From positions 3,159,850-3,223,849 of the forward strand of contig CP050848.1 of the NCBI GenBank assembly GCA_014873095.1: DNA of 64,000 nt. The letters are read 5' to 3'. The translations under genes were made by a program, and so were the position numbers. Positions 9,432 through 19,015 of this stretch are shown piece by piece (the first letter of the stretch is position 1; each line of letters starts with the position of its first letter). The notes under the pieces are model-generated. The model worked only from the letters and a program-made list of their open reading frames with translations, was not told where the DNA came from and ran no database searches. This stretch comes from Planctomycetales bacterium ZRK34. GTDB lineage: Bacteria; Planctomycetota; Phycisphaerae; Phycisphaerales; Zrk34.

Positions 9432-10487
9432 ATGGATGTCGAAGCTTTCTCACGATTATCGATGAAGTCAGTTATGAAAAAGATCGTCAACACAACTCAA
9501 TCTACAAACCGGCTTCACATGACTCGCCGCGGGTGGCTGAATGGGTGTCTCGCCGCCGGGGTCTTCTCAGCATGGCCCTCGATCGGCGCGGCCGGGACCG
9601 AGGCCCCGGCGACTGATGCATTTGCGCTGCAGGGTGAATACGTCGGCGACAAGTACGCGATGCAGGTCATCGCCCTGGGACGGTCACGCTACGAGGCGTA
9701 TCTGCTGCCGGGCGGGTTGCCGACGGTGGGGTGGAACCGCCGCACGAAACTTCGCTACCTCGGTGAAACACGTGACGGGCAGACACGCCTGGTCGATTTT
9801 GATGGCAACGTCGCCGTGTTGCTCGACGGCGCGAGCGTTGATGTCGTCAAACCCGACGGCAAACCCTGGCTGAGCCTGCAGAAGGTTCACCGCACGAGCC
9901 CGACCGCAGGCGCCAAGCCGCCCGGCGGCGCGATCGTGTTGTTTGATGGGGCGAATGTCGATGCGTGGCGCGACGGCGCCCGCATCGTCGACGACGGCCT
10001 GCTCGGTGAAAACGCCACGACAAAGCAGGCGTTCGGCGACTTCACGCTCCATGTCGAATACCTCACACCGTTTGAGCCGGACAAGCGCGACATGGCGCGC
10101 GGCAACAGCGGCATCATCCTCAACGGCCGCTACGAATTGCAGATCAACGATTCATTCGGGCTGTGGCCCACGCGCCTGCGCAACGCGGCGATCTTCGAGC
10201 TGCGGGACCCCGATCAGGATGTGACCTTCCCGCCGGGCAGTTGGCAGACCTACGACATCGACTTCACCAAGGCGCGCGTCGACGGTGAAGGCAAAACCAT
10301 CGAGCACGCCCGCATCACGGCCCGGCACAACGGCGTGCTCGTGCATCGTGACTACCCGATCCCGCGGTTGACCAACGCGGCGATGTCTTCGCTGCGGAAT
10401 AAACCCGAAGGCGATGATCAATCGCTGCACCTGCAAGGCCACGGCTCGCCGGTGCGCTTCCGCAATATCTGGATCATTCCCCGGTAA
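9432..10487 (+). CDS. Tat-exported DUF1080 / 3-keto-disaccharide hydrolase-like protein
   Basis: Up to 351 residues. The C-terminal 180 residues (GGAIVLFDGANVDAWRDG ... NSGIILNGRYELQINDS ... GSWQTYDIDF ... LHLQGHGSPVRFRNIWI) match the DUF1080 (3-keto-disaccharide hydrolase) family, a concanavalin-like fold very common in Planctomycetota. The N-terminal 100 residues are a small family-specific domain (EYVGDKYAMQVIALG). A twin-arginine signal TRRGWLNGCLAAGVF follows Met30. Starts at 9432, 9474 and 9519 are all possible; 9519 would give the most usual Tat signal. None has a clear ribosome binding site. The next gene is a Gfo/Idh/MocA oxidoreductase, and such pairs act in 3-keto-sugar pathways. 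Confidence 0.8.
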   Translation: MDVEAFSRLSMKSVMKKIVNTTQSTNRLHMTRRGWLNGCLAAGVFSAWPSIGAAGTEAPATDAFALQGEYVGDKYAMQVIALGRSRYEAYLLPGGLPTVGWNRRTKLRYLGETRDGQTRLVDFDGNVAVLLDGASVDVVKPDGKPWLSLQKVHRTSPTAGAKPPGGAIVLFDGANVDAWRDGARIVDDGLLGENATTKQAFGDFTLHVEYLTPFEPDKRDMARGNSGIILNGRYELQINDSFGLWPTRLRNAAIFELRDPDQDVTFPPGSWQTYDIDFTKARVDGEGKTIEHARITARHNGVLVHRDYPIPRLTNAAMSSLRNKPEGDDQSLHLQGHGSPVRFRNIWIIPR

Positions 10488-10502
10488 AAGTGAGTGTTTG
10501 TG

Positions 10503-11810
10503 ATGACTGATCGATTTGTATCGCGTCGAACTTTTGTGAGTCACATCGCGGCGGGCATGTCGCTTCCGGCGGTGATGCCGCGGGTGGTGCGCGCCGCGTC
10601 GGCCAACGGCATCGTGCGACACGCCTGCATCGGGGCCGGCGGCATGGCGTGGGTCGACATGAATCAGTTCAAGAGCCTTGCCCATCTGAAGATCGTTGCG
10701 ATTTGCGATGTCGATGCGGGGGCGCGGAACAGGGCGGTTGAAAAGGTTGCACCCGATGCGATTGTGCTGACGGACTGGCGGGAGCTGTTCGACAAGCACG
10801 CGGACGCATTTGACTCGGTGAATGTGACCATCCCGGACCACATGCACGCCCCGGTGGCGATGCGCGCACTGGCCGAGGGCAAACACCTTTATTGTCAGAA
10901 GCCGATGACCAAGTGGCTACAGGAGATGTTCAAGCTGAGCGATGCGGCGGGGCGGTCGAAGGTGGTGACGCAACTGGGCATTCAGAATCATGCGCGGACG
11001 GAGTTTCGCCTGGCGCGATGGGCGATGCGCGAGAAGGTGCTGGGCAAGATCAAGGAGGTTCATGGGTGGTCGAACAAAACATGGGGCGGGCCGCGCAAGC
11101 TGCCGGAGCCGGTCGATCCGCCAGCGTCGCTGGACTGGAACGGGTGGATTGGCGTGGCGCCGATGCGGCCGTACGCGCCCAAGGCGTATCACCCCGGGCA
11201 GTGGCGCGACTGGGTCGACTTCGGCACCGGGTTGCTCGGCGACATGGCTTGTCACGTGCTCGACGCGCCGATTCACGCGATGAAACTCGGCGCCCCGAAG
11301 CGGATCGAGTCCGCCGGGCCGGCCCCGACGACGCAGAACTGGCCCGACCGCGCGACGGTGCATTTCGATTTCGACGGCAATGAGTTCACCGCCGGTGACA
11401 CGCTGCGGCTGACCTGGTACGACGGTCAGACCAAGGCCCCGGGGCATATCACCGAGCAGTATCCACACCGCCTGCCGCAGACCGGGTGCGTCATCGTCGG
11501 CGAGCGCGGGTCGATGCTGATACCCCACGTGGCGGCGCCGCGCCTGTTCCCGCAAGAACAATTCGCGGAGGTGCGCTTCCCGAAGCTGACGCCGGTGAAT
11601 CACTATGGTCAATTCATCGACGCGGTGCGTGGCGAAGGCAAGACCGAAGCGCCGCTGGATGGTTATGGCTGCCGGCTAGTCGAGACGGTTTTGCTGGGCG
11701 CGGTTGCGCAGCACCTGCCGGGGCAGGCGGTCGAATACGACGGCACATCACGCCGATTCACCACGCAGGTGCCGGAGGCGCTGTTGAGTCGGCCGTACCG
11801 GTCGTGGTGA
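10503..11810 (+). CDS. Gfo/Idh/MocA family oxidoreductase with Tat signal
   Basis: 435 residues from the ATG at 10503, with GTGAG about 7 nt upstream. The N-terminus carries a twin-arginine signal (VSRRTFVSHIAAGMSLPAVM). The NAD(P)-binding fold starts IVRHACIGAGGMAW, and LAEGKHLYCQKPMTK is the family's EKP-like motif with QKP. The C-terminal alpha/beta domain includes GMA-type substrate residues (WRDWVDFGTGLLGDMACH). The family oxidises or epimerises sugars and, when Tat-exported in Planctomycetota, often carries its nucleotide cofactor across folded. It follows the DUF1080 gene by 15 bp, which fits a sugar 3-keto pathway acting on glycan fragments released by the upstream sulfatase. The exact substrate is unknown. 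Confidence 0.85.
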   Translation: MTDRFVSRRTFVSHIAAGMSLPAVMPRVVRAASANGIVRHACIGAGGMAWVDMNQFKSLAHLKIVAICDVDAGARNRAVEKVAPDAIVLTDWRELFDKHADAFDSVNVTIPDHMHAPVAMRALAEGKHLYCQKPMTKWLQEMFKLSDAAGRSKVVTQLGIQNHARTEFRLARWAMREKVLGKIKEVHGWSNKTWGGPRKLPEPVDPPASLDWNGWIGVAPMRPYAPKAYHPGQWRDWVDFGTGLLGDMACHVLDAPIHAMKLGAPKRIESAGPAPTTQNWPDRATVHFDFDGNEFTAGDTLRLTWYDGQTKAPGHITEQYPHRLPQTGCVIVGERGSMLIPHVAAPRLFPQEQFAEVRFPKLTPVNHYGQFIDAVRGEGKTEAPLDGYGCRLVETVLLGAVAQHLPGQAVEYDGTSRRFTTQVPEALLSRPYRSW

Positions 11811-11885
11811 GCGTCAGCAGATTTCCGAGTTGCCTGCAAGTGATCGACGGTTGCCTGGGGGCATGTCGACTCACTAGCATGGACC

Positions 11886-12701
11886 ATGAAGTACATCAAC
11901 ATTCAAAGTCGGAGTGTGCCGGCCTTGGGATTCGGTACATGGCAACTGCGCGGCGACACGTGTATTGACAGCGTGGCGGATGCGATTGAAATCGGATATC
12001 GCCACATCGACACGGCCCAAATGTATGAAAACGAAGAAGCGGTTGGCAAGGCGATTGCCATGTCCGGCGTGCCGCGCGACGAATTATTTGTCACGACGAA
12101 ACTCGGGCTCGGTGAATTGACACCCGACAGCGTGCGTCGAACGACTTGTCAGAGCCTTGATCGACTCAGGCTCAAGTATGTCGACCTGCTGTTGATTCAC
12201 TGGCCGGATGAGTCGGTGCCGCTGGATGAGACGATCGGTGCGATGAATGCGTTGCGCGATGAAGGCATGATTCGTCATGTCGGTGTCAGCAACTTCACGC
12301 CGACGCTGGTCGATGAAGCGGCACAACATGCGCAACTGTTCTGCAACCAGGTCGAGTATCACCCGCTGCTATCGCAGGCCCGCATGCGGGAAAAGGCCCG
12401 CTCCATGGGTTTCATGCTCACGGCTTACAGCCCGCTGGCGCGTGGCAACGCATTTGATAAACCGGTCATCAAAGAGTTGGCCAAAGCCCACAACAAACAC
12501 CCCGCCCAGATCGTGCTGCGGTGGTTGATTCAGCAGGAGCATGTTGCGGCAATCCCGCGCGCATCCAGCAGCCACCACCGCCGCTCGAATTTCGACATCT
12601 TCAACTTCGAGCTGGACGACGACCAGATGCGACGCATCAGCGAACTTGGCGGCGATCAGCGCCTGATCGACCCCGAATGGGCGCCGGCCTGGGAGCGTTG
12701 A
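11886..12701 (+). CDS. Aldo/keto reductase
   Basis: 271 residues, the usual length for the family, with the full catalytic tetrad Asp42, Tyr47, Lys72 and His105 (HIDTAQMYENE, VTTKLG, LLIHWP) and the NADPH-binding end IPRASSSHHRRSNFDIF. It is cytoplasmic with no signal peptide and resembles 2,5-diketo-gluconate reductase type enzymes. A gap of 75 bp separates it from the preceding oxidoreductase, so it may be in the same operon or have its own promoter. It probably reduces sugar-derived carbonyls. It converges with the minus-strand gene ending at 12721. Confidence 0.88.
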   Translation: MKYINIQSRSVPALGFGTWQLRGDTCIDSVADAIEIGYRHIDTAQMYENEEAVGKAIAMSGVPRDELFVTTKLGLGELTPDSVRRTTCQSLDRLRLKYVDLLLIHWPDESVPLDETIGAMNALRDEGMIRHVGVSNFTPTLVDEAAQHAQLFCNQVEYHPLLSQARMREKARSMGFMLTAYSPLARGNAFDKPVIKELAKAHNKHPAQIVLRWLIQQEHVAAIPRASSSHHRRSNFDIFNFELDDDQMRRISELGGDQRLIDPEWAPAWER

Positions 12702-12720
12702 TCAACCGCGAAGCGGCGAC

Positions 12721-13578
12721 TCAGCGGAGGCGCTTGTCCTTGGGGCCGGGGTTAGCACTTCTGTGGGCGGCGAGCTCTGCGGGCGTCAGCTTGCGGAGCA
12801 CGACATTGTCGAAGGCGGCCTCGCCCGGCAGGTAGGCGTACAGCGACACGTACATCCAGTCGAACGCATAACGATCCGGCGCGACGAAGGTCTCGCTGAA
12901 GTGTGTCCACGTGGTCGGCGTTTTGGCGTCGATGTGCTTGCGGAAGACGCGCTTGAGGCGCACGGTCTGGCGCAGCGGGTTGGACTTGGCCGGCAGGGTT
13001 TTGACCCAGCGGGTCGCCAGGTCGTCGCCGGTTTCCTCGCGGAAGCATTCGACAAACAGGCGGACATGCGACTTGCTGGCCTTGGTGTCGAAGCTGATTT
13101 CATACCCGGCGCCGGGCTCGGCCTTGATCAGATCGCTGACGACGCGGACGCCTTCATTGTTGCCGATGGCGACAGGCAGATCGTACTCGAGGCCGCGACC
13201 GGTTTTGCCGGCGCCGATCTTGACGCAGGTTTCGTTGTCGTCATAAAGATCGCCGCTGTCTTCAAGGCCGACGTTGAGGCGGCCGCACTCGGGGCAATAC
13301 AGGTAGGCCCACGGGCGGACGTTGCCCCAGATGTGACCGCAGCCGCACTTGAATTCATACTTGCCGGTGCGGCCCTTCTTGCGGACCGGGTCCATATATT
13401 CGGGGATGGGGATGATGCCGATGATCTTGGTGTGCCAGCCGACGGGTTCGCCGGCGGTGGTGTCCATGCCGTGCTCAAAATTGCCGTTTTTCAGCAGGTT
13501 CGGCGTACGGGCGAACGCGCCGGCAGCGAAGAGACAGATGAATGCGACACAGAGTCCGGTGGTGATTTTCATACCCAT
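12721..13578 (-). CDS. Secreted protein with CBM-like fold and zinc-ribbon insertion
   Basis: 285 residues from the ATG at 13578, preceded by GAAGGA 8 nt upstream and overlapping the vWA gene end by 10 nt. Residues 3-23 are a signal peptide. The mature start NLLKNGNFEHGMD ... PVGWH is typical of CBM4/9-like galactose-binding folds. Inserted in it is KCGCGHIWGN ... YCPECGRLN, two Cys pairs that look like a zinc ribbon, which is unusual in an exported protein. The end (FDNVVLRKLT) closes the beta-sandwich. It is the last gene of the minus-strand MoxR/BatA-type operon. Function unknown. Confidence 0.7.
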   Translation of the reverse strand: MGMKITTGLCVAFICLFAAGAFARTPNLLKNGNFEHGMDTTAGEPVGWHTKIIGIIPIPEYMDPVRKKGRTGKYEFKCGCGHIWGNVRPWAYLYCPECGRLNVGLEDSGDLYDDNETCVKIGAGKTGRGLEYDLPVAIGNNEGVRVVSDLIKAEPGAGYEISFDTKASKSHVRLFVECFREETGDDLATRWVKTLPAKSNPLRQTVRLKRVFRKHIDAKTPTTWTHFSETFVAPDRYAFDWMYVSLYAYLPGEAAFDNVVLRKLTPAELAAHRSANPGPKDKRLR

Positions 13579-15839
13579 TGATTTTTCCTTCGGATGAACC
13601 ATTCGCCGCTCATCAGGCCGATGAACGCCAGCAACAACAGCCACCGGTTCCACGCCGGCTCGGCGTCGGCGTCGGCGCTGGGTTGAATCGTGACCTGCCG
13701 CGGGGTCATGTTGATTTTCGCGGCCAGGTCGCCGAGCTGCATTTCGTTGAGCACCGAGCCGCCGGTTTTCTCGGCAAGCTTGGTGAGCGTTTGCGGGTCG
13801 GGGTCGGTCTGTGTGAATTCCACGATGGGTTGCGTGACCTGAATACTCACGCGATCGCTGCCGAGGTCGGCGGTTTCACGCTTCGCCGCCACGCCGATCG
13901 TGAACTCACCGGGCATGTAGGCTTCGAAGCTGGCGGTGTAGAGCGCGCCGGCAGTGTCGGAGGGGTCGATCTTCGCGACGCGCTGCACGGGGCGGCCGTC
14001 GGGCGTGGCGGCGGTGACCTGAACCTCGGCATCACGCACAACCTCGCCGGCCGCATCACGCACACTGATCATCAGCATCACCTGATCGCCGACTTCGTAG
14101 GCCTGTCGGTCGGTGATGATCTGCACCTGGTTCTGCCCGCGATCGGTGTCGGTCAACTCCGGCAGCAGCCAGTCGACAAGCTGGCTCCAGAAGGCGGTAT
14201 GCGGACTTTGCCCGCCGACGGACTGGGTGCGCTGGTCGTAGCCGAGGCTCCAACGCCAGGTCGAGTCAGTCAGCACGACGGCTGTTTTGCCTTTGCCGAG
14301 GTTCTGGGCGACGACGATCGGGGCGGCGTTGGTGTCGGTCGTCATCATCAGCACGGTCGCGGTCGGTTTGACCTTGGCGACGGCGAAGCGGCTCAGCAGC
14401 GGCGGGGCGTTGCCCCAGCGACCTTTGACTTTCTGAAACGCCGGGTGAGCAGCGCCCTCGGCGGTGAGGTCGACGGGGTACTGGCCTTCGAGGTAGGCGT
14501 GTGACTGGGCGGGTGTGATCGGCAGCAGCTTGCCGAGTTGCGTGCCGGCGAATCCCTTGTCGCCGAGGCTCGCCGGGCCGCCCATGATCAGCAGCGCCCC
14601 GCCTTTGTCGACCCAGTCGTAAAGTGCGGCGATCTGCTGGCCGGTGAATTGCGACGCGGGGACATCGCCAATGACGATCGCCTTGAGGCCGACAAGCTGC
14701 TCGGGGCTGAACGCCGCGCCGAAGCGTTTGCCGTCGGGATCGTTGCCCTGCACCATCACGCGCTCGCCGTCGATCGGTACGACCGAGGTGTACCGCAGCG
14801 ACCGCTGTTTTTCGAGAATCTGGTTGAAGAACCGCCGCTCGAAACGCAGCCGATCGACATACAGCAGGCGGTTGATCGGGTCGACGACTTCGACTTCGAA
14901 ATCACGCTGATTATTCGTCGGGTCAGAGTCCTCCGCTTCGGCAGGGATGCGCACGCGGTACTTGAACACGCCCACCGCGCTTGGCTTGACGGTGAACAGC
15001 GCCTGCCGCCGTGACTGCTGCTGACTGACGGCGACGGCCGTGGTGTTGATCACCTGGTCGGTGTCGCCTTTGAGCAGTTCGACGGTGACTTGCCGCGCTC
15101 CGAAGCCGGTCGCTTCGACGGTCAGCGCAATGTTCGCCGTCCGCCCGAGGATCACCCGCCGATCGGCGGCGATCGACTCGATGGCCAGGTCTTTCTTCTG
15201 CTCGGTCTTCGTCTCTTCCTTGAGCAGCACCGACCCGACGGCCACGGTGTACACCGGCAGCTTCATCTCACCGAGCGACGCGGCCGGGTCAGAGCCCTGC
15301 GTGTTGCGACCGTCGGAGAAAACCAGCACGCCGGCGAGATCATCGTTGTCGTGAATCTTGGCGACCTGCCGGATCGCCGCCGCCAGGTCCGTCTGCTTGC
15401 CCTGCGGTTCGTACTTGGCAAGCGCATCGGCGGCCAGCGCCCCGGCTTGCTGATCGAATCCGTAAATGTTCAACTGCGCCTGCGATTGAATCTGCTTGAA
15501 GACATGGTTGTCATCCAGCAGCTTGCGGACATGCCCGAAGCGCGTTGGGGCGCTCGGCGCAGAGTTGACCGGTTGCTTCATCGAGGCTGAGGTGTCCAGC
15601 AATACCGCCACGCTCCGCTGCATCGTGATTTCGCGCGGCTTGGGCAATTGCATCGGTTGTAACACAAACAAGATCAACAGCAGAAAACCCAGCCCGCGTA
15701 AAACCAGTGTCGCGATCGCCTGCGGGGCGGCGTACTTCATCTTCTGTGCCGACCACAGATAGCTCAAAGCGATGAGCACCGCGGCGCCCACAATGAGCAC
15801 CAGCATGATCAGCGCGTTAAATGGCGGGTTCCAAATCAT
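13569..15839 (-). CDS. Membrane protein with von Willebrand A domain and GATase-like region
   Basis: 756 residues. Two N-terminal membrane helices (about residues 9-27 and 44-62) are followed by a von Willebrand A domain with the metal site DTSASMK near residue 81 and SDGRNTQG. The middle is Ig-like and glutamine-amidotransferase-like (GALLIMGGPASLG). A C-terminal helix (WLLLLAFIGLMSGEWFI) is followed by RRKNQ. This matches the large vWA partner of BatA in planctomycete MoxR operons. Its start overlaps the BatA gene end by 4 nt. It is expected to work in the cytoplasmic membrane with the large domains outside. Confidence 0.82.
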   Translation of the reverse strand: MIWNPPFNALIMLVLIVGAAVLIALSYLWSAQKMKYAAPQAIATLVLRGLGFLLLILFVLQPMQLPKPREITMQRSVAVLLDTSASMKQPVNSAPSAPTRFGHVRKLLDDNHVFKQIQSQAQLNIYGFDQQAGALAADALAKYEPQGKQTDLAAAIRQVAKIHDNDDLAGVLVFSDGRNTQGSDPAASLGEMKLPVYTVAVGSVLLKEETKTEQKKDLAIESIAADRRVILGRTANIALTVEATGFGARQVTVELLKGDTDQVINTTAVAVSQQQSRRQALFTVKPSAVGVFKYRVRIPAEAEDSDPTNNQRDFEVEVVDPINRLLYVDRLRFERRFFNQILEKQRSLRYTSVVPIDGERVMVQGNDPDGKRFGAAFSPEQLVGLKAIVIGDVPASQFTGQQIAALYDWVDKGGALLIMGGPASLGDKGFAGTQLGKLLPITPAQSHAYLEGQYPVDLTAEGAAHPAFQKVKGRWGNAPPLLSRFAVAKVKPTATVLMMTTDTNAAPIVVAQNLGKGKTAVVLTDSTWRWSLGYDQRTQSVGGQSPHTAFWSQLVDWLLPELTDTDRGQNQVQIITDRQAYEVGDQVMLMISVRDAAGEVVRDAEVQVTAATPDGRPVQRVAKIDPSDTAGALYTASFEAYMPGEFTIGVAAKRETADLGSDRVSIQVTQPIVEFTQTDPDPQTLTKLAEKTGGSVLNEMQLGDLAAKINMTPRQVTIQPSADADAEPAWNRWLLLLAFIGLMSGEWFIRRKNQWV

Positions 15840-18082
15840 GAAGCCATCCGATTCTGTATCTCGGTGCGGCCGAGGTATTCCGTCGTCGCCGCTTCTTCAG
15901 CTTCGCGCGGCTGCGTGTAGTAGTTGGCCAGGGCCGATTCAGTCACGAACATCGCCAGGGCCAGCAGCAGCAACAGCGGCCAGTATTCCGTGCGGCTGGT
16001 CTGCTTCTCCTGCTCGTTGGACTGATGCCAGCCGGCGAGCGTGGTCGGTTGATCCTGAATCAGCCGGATCGGGGTCTTGCCGAACGCTTCGTGAAGCTGC
16101 GTCAGATCGACCGGCGCGAGCACCGACTCGCGGGTGTTCAGATTCACGGCAAACGCACCGCCCGCGGCGAACGCATCGTTGGCCTGCACGCGGTACACGC
16201 CGATCTGATCAGTCTGTCCGTATTCGACGAAGGCCTGATTGTTTTCGGAATCCAGGCGGGCATTGAGCGTACGCACAGTCCCGTCGGGCGCGGTGATGGT
16301 CACCGGCTGATCGACCATCGAGGCCGGGGCGGTGAAGCGGATCGGCTGGCCCATTTCAACATCGCGCCAGGCGATGCGCTTCTGTGTCAGATAAGCGGCG
16401 AAGCGATCAACCAGCGGAACGAACACGCGGCGGAATGGCAGGTTCGACCAGTCGCCGTCGATGGGGCCGGTCCACAGCAGCACGCGTCCGCCGCCGCTGG
16501 CATCGTCACGTCCGAACGAGCCTTCGATCAAAGCGGGCGATCCGTTGGTGAATGACGCGAGCACCTCGGCGCCGGGTTTGAGCGATTCGGGGTCAGCCCC
16601 GATGAAGGCGAAATATCGCGTGGCGGACAGGTCCATCTGGCCTTCGAAGACCGGGTGATCAGAGTCGGCGATCTGGATGCCGTAGCTGCGCGACCGGCCG
16701 GGGTCGCCGAGGCGTTTGGTCAGCTTGGTCGGGAGAAACTTCCAGTCGCGGTTGTAATGTTCGATGTCGACGCGGTCGCCGAGCGTGACCAGCACGTTGC
16801 CGCCGGAGCGGAGGAAGTTTTCGACACGGGCCAGGGCCGATCCGTCGAGGTGGGGTACGTTGGCGAGGATGACCCCGCCGCCGCCACCGAGGGCCGACTG
16901 GCCGAGCTGCTCGGGGCTCAATGTCGTCATCGCCAGCGCGGCCATGCGTTCGGCGCTGAGCGAGAGCGCGGTGTTGAAGTAGTACAGCTCGTCGAGGTGG
17001 GCGATTTGCGAGGGGGCGCCGTCGACGAGCGTGAGGCTCGACGCCCGCGGCACATCGATGGCGAAGTGACGCACATCGTCAATCGGCAGGCGGTCTTCGT
17101 CGAGTTCGATGCTGCCGGTGTGAACCCCCGGGGCAGGCAGCGGGCAGGTCAGCGCGACCGAGCCGGTCTGCGCCGGGGCGAGTTCGGGCGAGCCGGCCTG
17201 TCGATCGTCAAGCTTGAGGATGACCTTGCCGCCGGCTGAAGCGCCGAAGTTGGCGACTTCCGCACGCACGTTGAGCGCCCCGCCGGAGACCTGGTCGCCG
17301 AGCCGCAGACGCTGCACGAAGCGGTTGGCATGCTCGCCGCCGCTGACATCGACCATCGTCACCGGCAGCGGGTCACGGGCGTGCTCGATGAACTGCCCGT
17401 CCAGCAGATCGTTGAACCCGGTGCGCTGCAGGTCGGTGAATACGATGACCTGCCGCCACGCTTTGCGCTGCGGGCGTTGGGCGGTCTGATCGGCGTCTTC
17501 TGTGTCGTTATCGACGGCATCGAGTTGGCCGATGCTGTAGGCGGCGGCGAGGGCGGGGCTGATATGGGTCGAGTGATTTGAAAGCTTGGCGCTGCGCAGG
17601 GCGCGGCGGACCGCATCGTGGTCCGCGGTCGGACGGTCGATGATCGTTTCGACCTCGTCGTTGACCAGCACCAGCGCGACCTGATCCTCGATCGACATTT
17701 TTTCGAGTTGCTCGGTCGCCAGGGCGATCGCCCGCTCGAAGCGCGTCATGTTCGAACCCGGCAGGTGGTAGCCCATCGAGTAGGAATTGTCGATCACGAA
17801 CACGGCGGTCGTCGGCAGGTCGGTCGGATTCGCCCACGTGTCGTCCTCGGTGTACGGCATCGACATGGCGCCGACGATCAATGCGATCAGCAGACACCGC
17901 GCGATCAGCACGAGGATGTTTTTCAGACGCGCACGCTGGGCGGACTGCTGGCGGGCGAGGTTTAAAAAGCGCAGTGTGGGCCAGTCCACCGCCTCGCTGC
18001 GCGAGCGGTCGAGCAGGTGGATCACGATCGGCAGGCCCACGCCGATCAGTCCCAAAAGCATCCATGGTGCGGCAAACAGCAT
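15836..18082 (-). CDS. BatA-like vWA membrane protein
   Basis: 748 residues. The N-terminal BatA signature is visible (MLFAAPWMLLGLIGVGLPIVIHLL ... WPTLRFL), with helices at about residues 4-24 and 54-72. The von Willebrand A metal site is DNSYSMG (Asp98, Ser100, Ser102). A long Ig-like and GATase-like extracytoplasmic region follows, with a C-terminal helix (YWPLLLLLALAMFVTESAL). Family members act with MoxR ATPases and DUF58 proteins, possibly in assembling or activating membrane or secreted complexes. It lies 21 bp after the DUF58 gene and overlaps the following vWA gene by 4 nt. Confidence 0.85.
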   Translation of the reverse strand: MLFAAPWMLLGLIGVGLPIVIHLLDRSRSEAVDWPTLRFLNLARQQSAQRARLKNILVLIARCLLIALIVGAMSMPYTEDDTWANPTDLPTTAVFVIDNSYSMGYHLPGSNMTRFERAIALATEQLEKMSIEDQVALVLVNDEVETIIDRPTADHDAVRRALRSAKLSNHSTHISPALAAAYSIGQLDAVDNDTEDADQTAQRPQRKAWRQVIVFTDLQRTGFNDLLDGQFIEHARDPLPVTMVDVSGGEHANRFVQRLRLGDQVSGGALNVRAEVANFGASAGGKVILKLDDRQAGSPELAPAQTGSVALTCPLPAPGVHTGSIELDEDRLPIDDVRHFAIDVPRASSLTLVDGAPSQIAHLDELYYFNTALSLSAERMAALAMTTLSPEQLGQSALGGGGGVILANVPHLDGSALARVENFLRSGGNVLVTLGDRVDIEHYNRDWKFLPTKLTKRLGDPGRSRSYGIQIADSDHPVFEGQMDLSATRYFAFIGADPESLKPGAEVLASFTNGSPALIEGSFGRDDASGGGRVLLWTGPIDGDWSNLPFRRVFVPLVDRFAAYLTQKRIAWRDVEMGQPIRFTAPASMVDQPVTITAPDGTVRTLNARLDSENNQAFVEYGQTDQIGVYRVQANDAFAAGGAFAVNLNTRESVLAPVDLTQLHEAFGKTPIRLIQDQPTTLAGWHQSNEQEKQTSRTEYWPLLLLLALAMFVTESALANYYTQPREAEEAATTEYLGRTEIQNRMAS

Positions 18083-18103
18083 CAGTTCATCCGTCGTGTG
18101 ACT

Positions 18104-19015
18104 TTATCGTTGCCTCCGCGCCAGCATCGCCGCCAGCAGGGCGTCGTACGGTGTGGCGGTGTCGGCGAGCATGTAGTCGAAGTTATGTTCGAAGCAGCTT
18201 TTCTTGAACCCGGCGATGAACTCGTTTATCGCGTGGGTGTAATCCGCGGCGACCTCAGCCCCGTCGAGGCTGATGTTCTCGCGGGTTTCCATGTCGCGGA
18301 AGGTCATCCGCTTGCGGAAGGGGAAGTTCAGTTCGTCGTGATCGAGCACCTGAATGACGATGGCGTCGTGCCCGCGGTGTCGGAACATCGCCAGCGAGTC
18401 GGTGATGCGCTGGGGTTCATCGAGCAGGTCGCTGATGATGATCAGCAGGCCGCGGCGTTTGAGCAGGCCGGCCACGGCGGTCAGCGCCTTGCCGGAGTCG
18501 GTCTGACTGGACGGGGCGATGTCGTCGAAGGTGCGCAGGATGCGGCGCAGGTGCGTCATCGAGCGCATGGCCGGCAGTTGCGTGACGACCTGCTCGTTGA
18601 ACATCACCAGCCCGACGGGATCCTGCTGGCGGATGAGCACGTAGGCGAGCCCCGCGGCGAGCCGGCAGGCGTATTCGTACTTGGTCATCTTCCCGGGGCC
18701 GGGTTTTTTCGGGAAGTTCATCGACGCCGAGCAGTCGAGGATGATGTGACCGCGCAGGTTGGTGTTTTCCTCGTACTGCTTGATGTAGTACCGCTCGGTG
18801 CGGGAGAACACCTTCCAGTCGAGGTGGCGCAGGTCGTCGCCCTTGACGTATTGGCGGTGGTCGGCGAACTCGGTGCTGAATCCCTTGAACGGACTTCGGT
18901 GCGAGCCGACTTGGGCGCCTTCGACGACGCGACGGCTCATCAGCGACAGCCGACCCAGCGATCGCAGCATTTTCGGTTCGAGAAACCGGTCAATCGTGGA
19001 CTGGTCGATTTTCAT
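18104..19015 (-). CDS. DUF58 domain protein (MoxR-associated)
   Basis: 303 residues from the ATG at 19015, which forms an ATGA overlap with the upstream stop; the longer frame to 19366 is an artefact inside the neighbour. The DUF58 hallmark YVKGDDLRHLDWKVFSRTER is followed by a vWA-like metal site DCSASM (Asp94, Ser96, Ser98). No membrane helices are seen, so it is cytoplasmic. DUF58 proteins are constant partners of MoxR ATPases and vWA proteins. Confidence 0.9.
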   Translation of the reverse strand: MKIDQSTIDRFLEPKMLRSLGRLSLMSRRVVEGAQVGSHRSPFKGFSTEFADHRQYVKGDDLRHLDWKVFSRTERYYIKQYEENTNLRGHIILDCSASMNFPKKPGPGKMTKYEYACRLAAGLAYVLIRQQDPVGLVMFNEQVVTQLPAMRSMTHLRRILRTFDDIAPSSQTDSGKALTAVAGLLKRRGLLIIISDLLDEPQRITDSLAMFRHRGHDAIVIQVLDHDELNFPFRKRMTFRDMETRENISLDGAEVAADYTHAINEFIAGFKKSCFEHNFDYMLADTATPYDALLAAMLARRQR

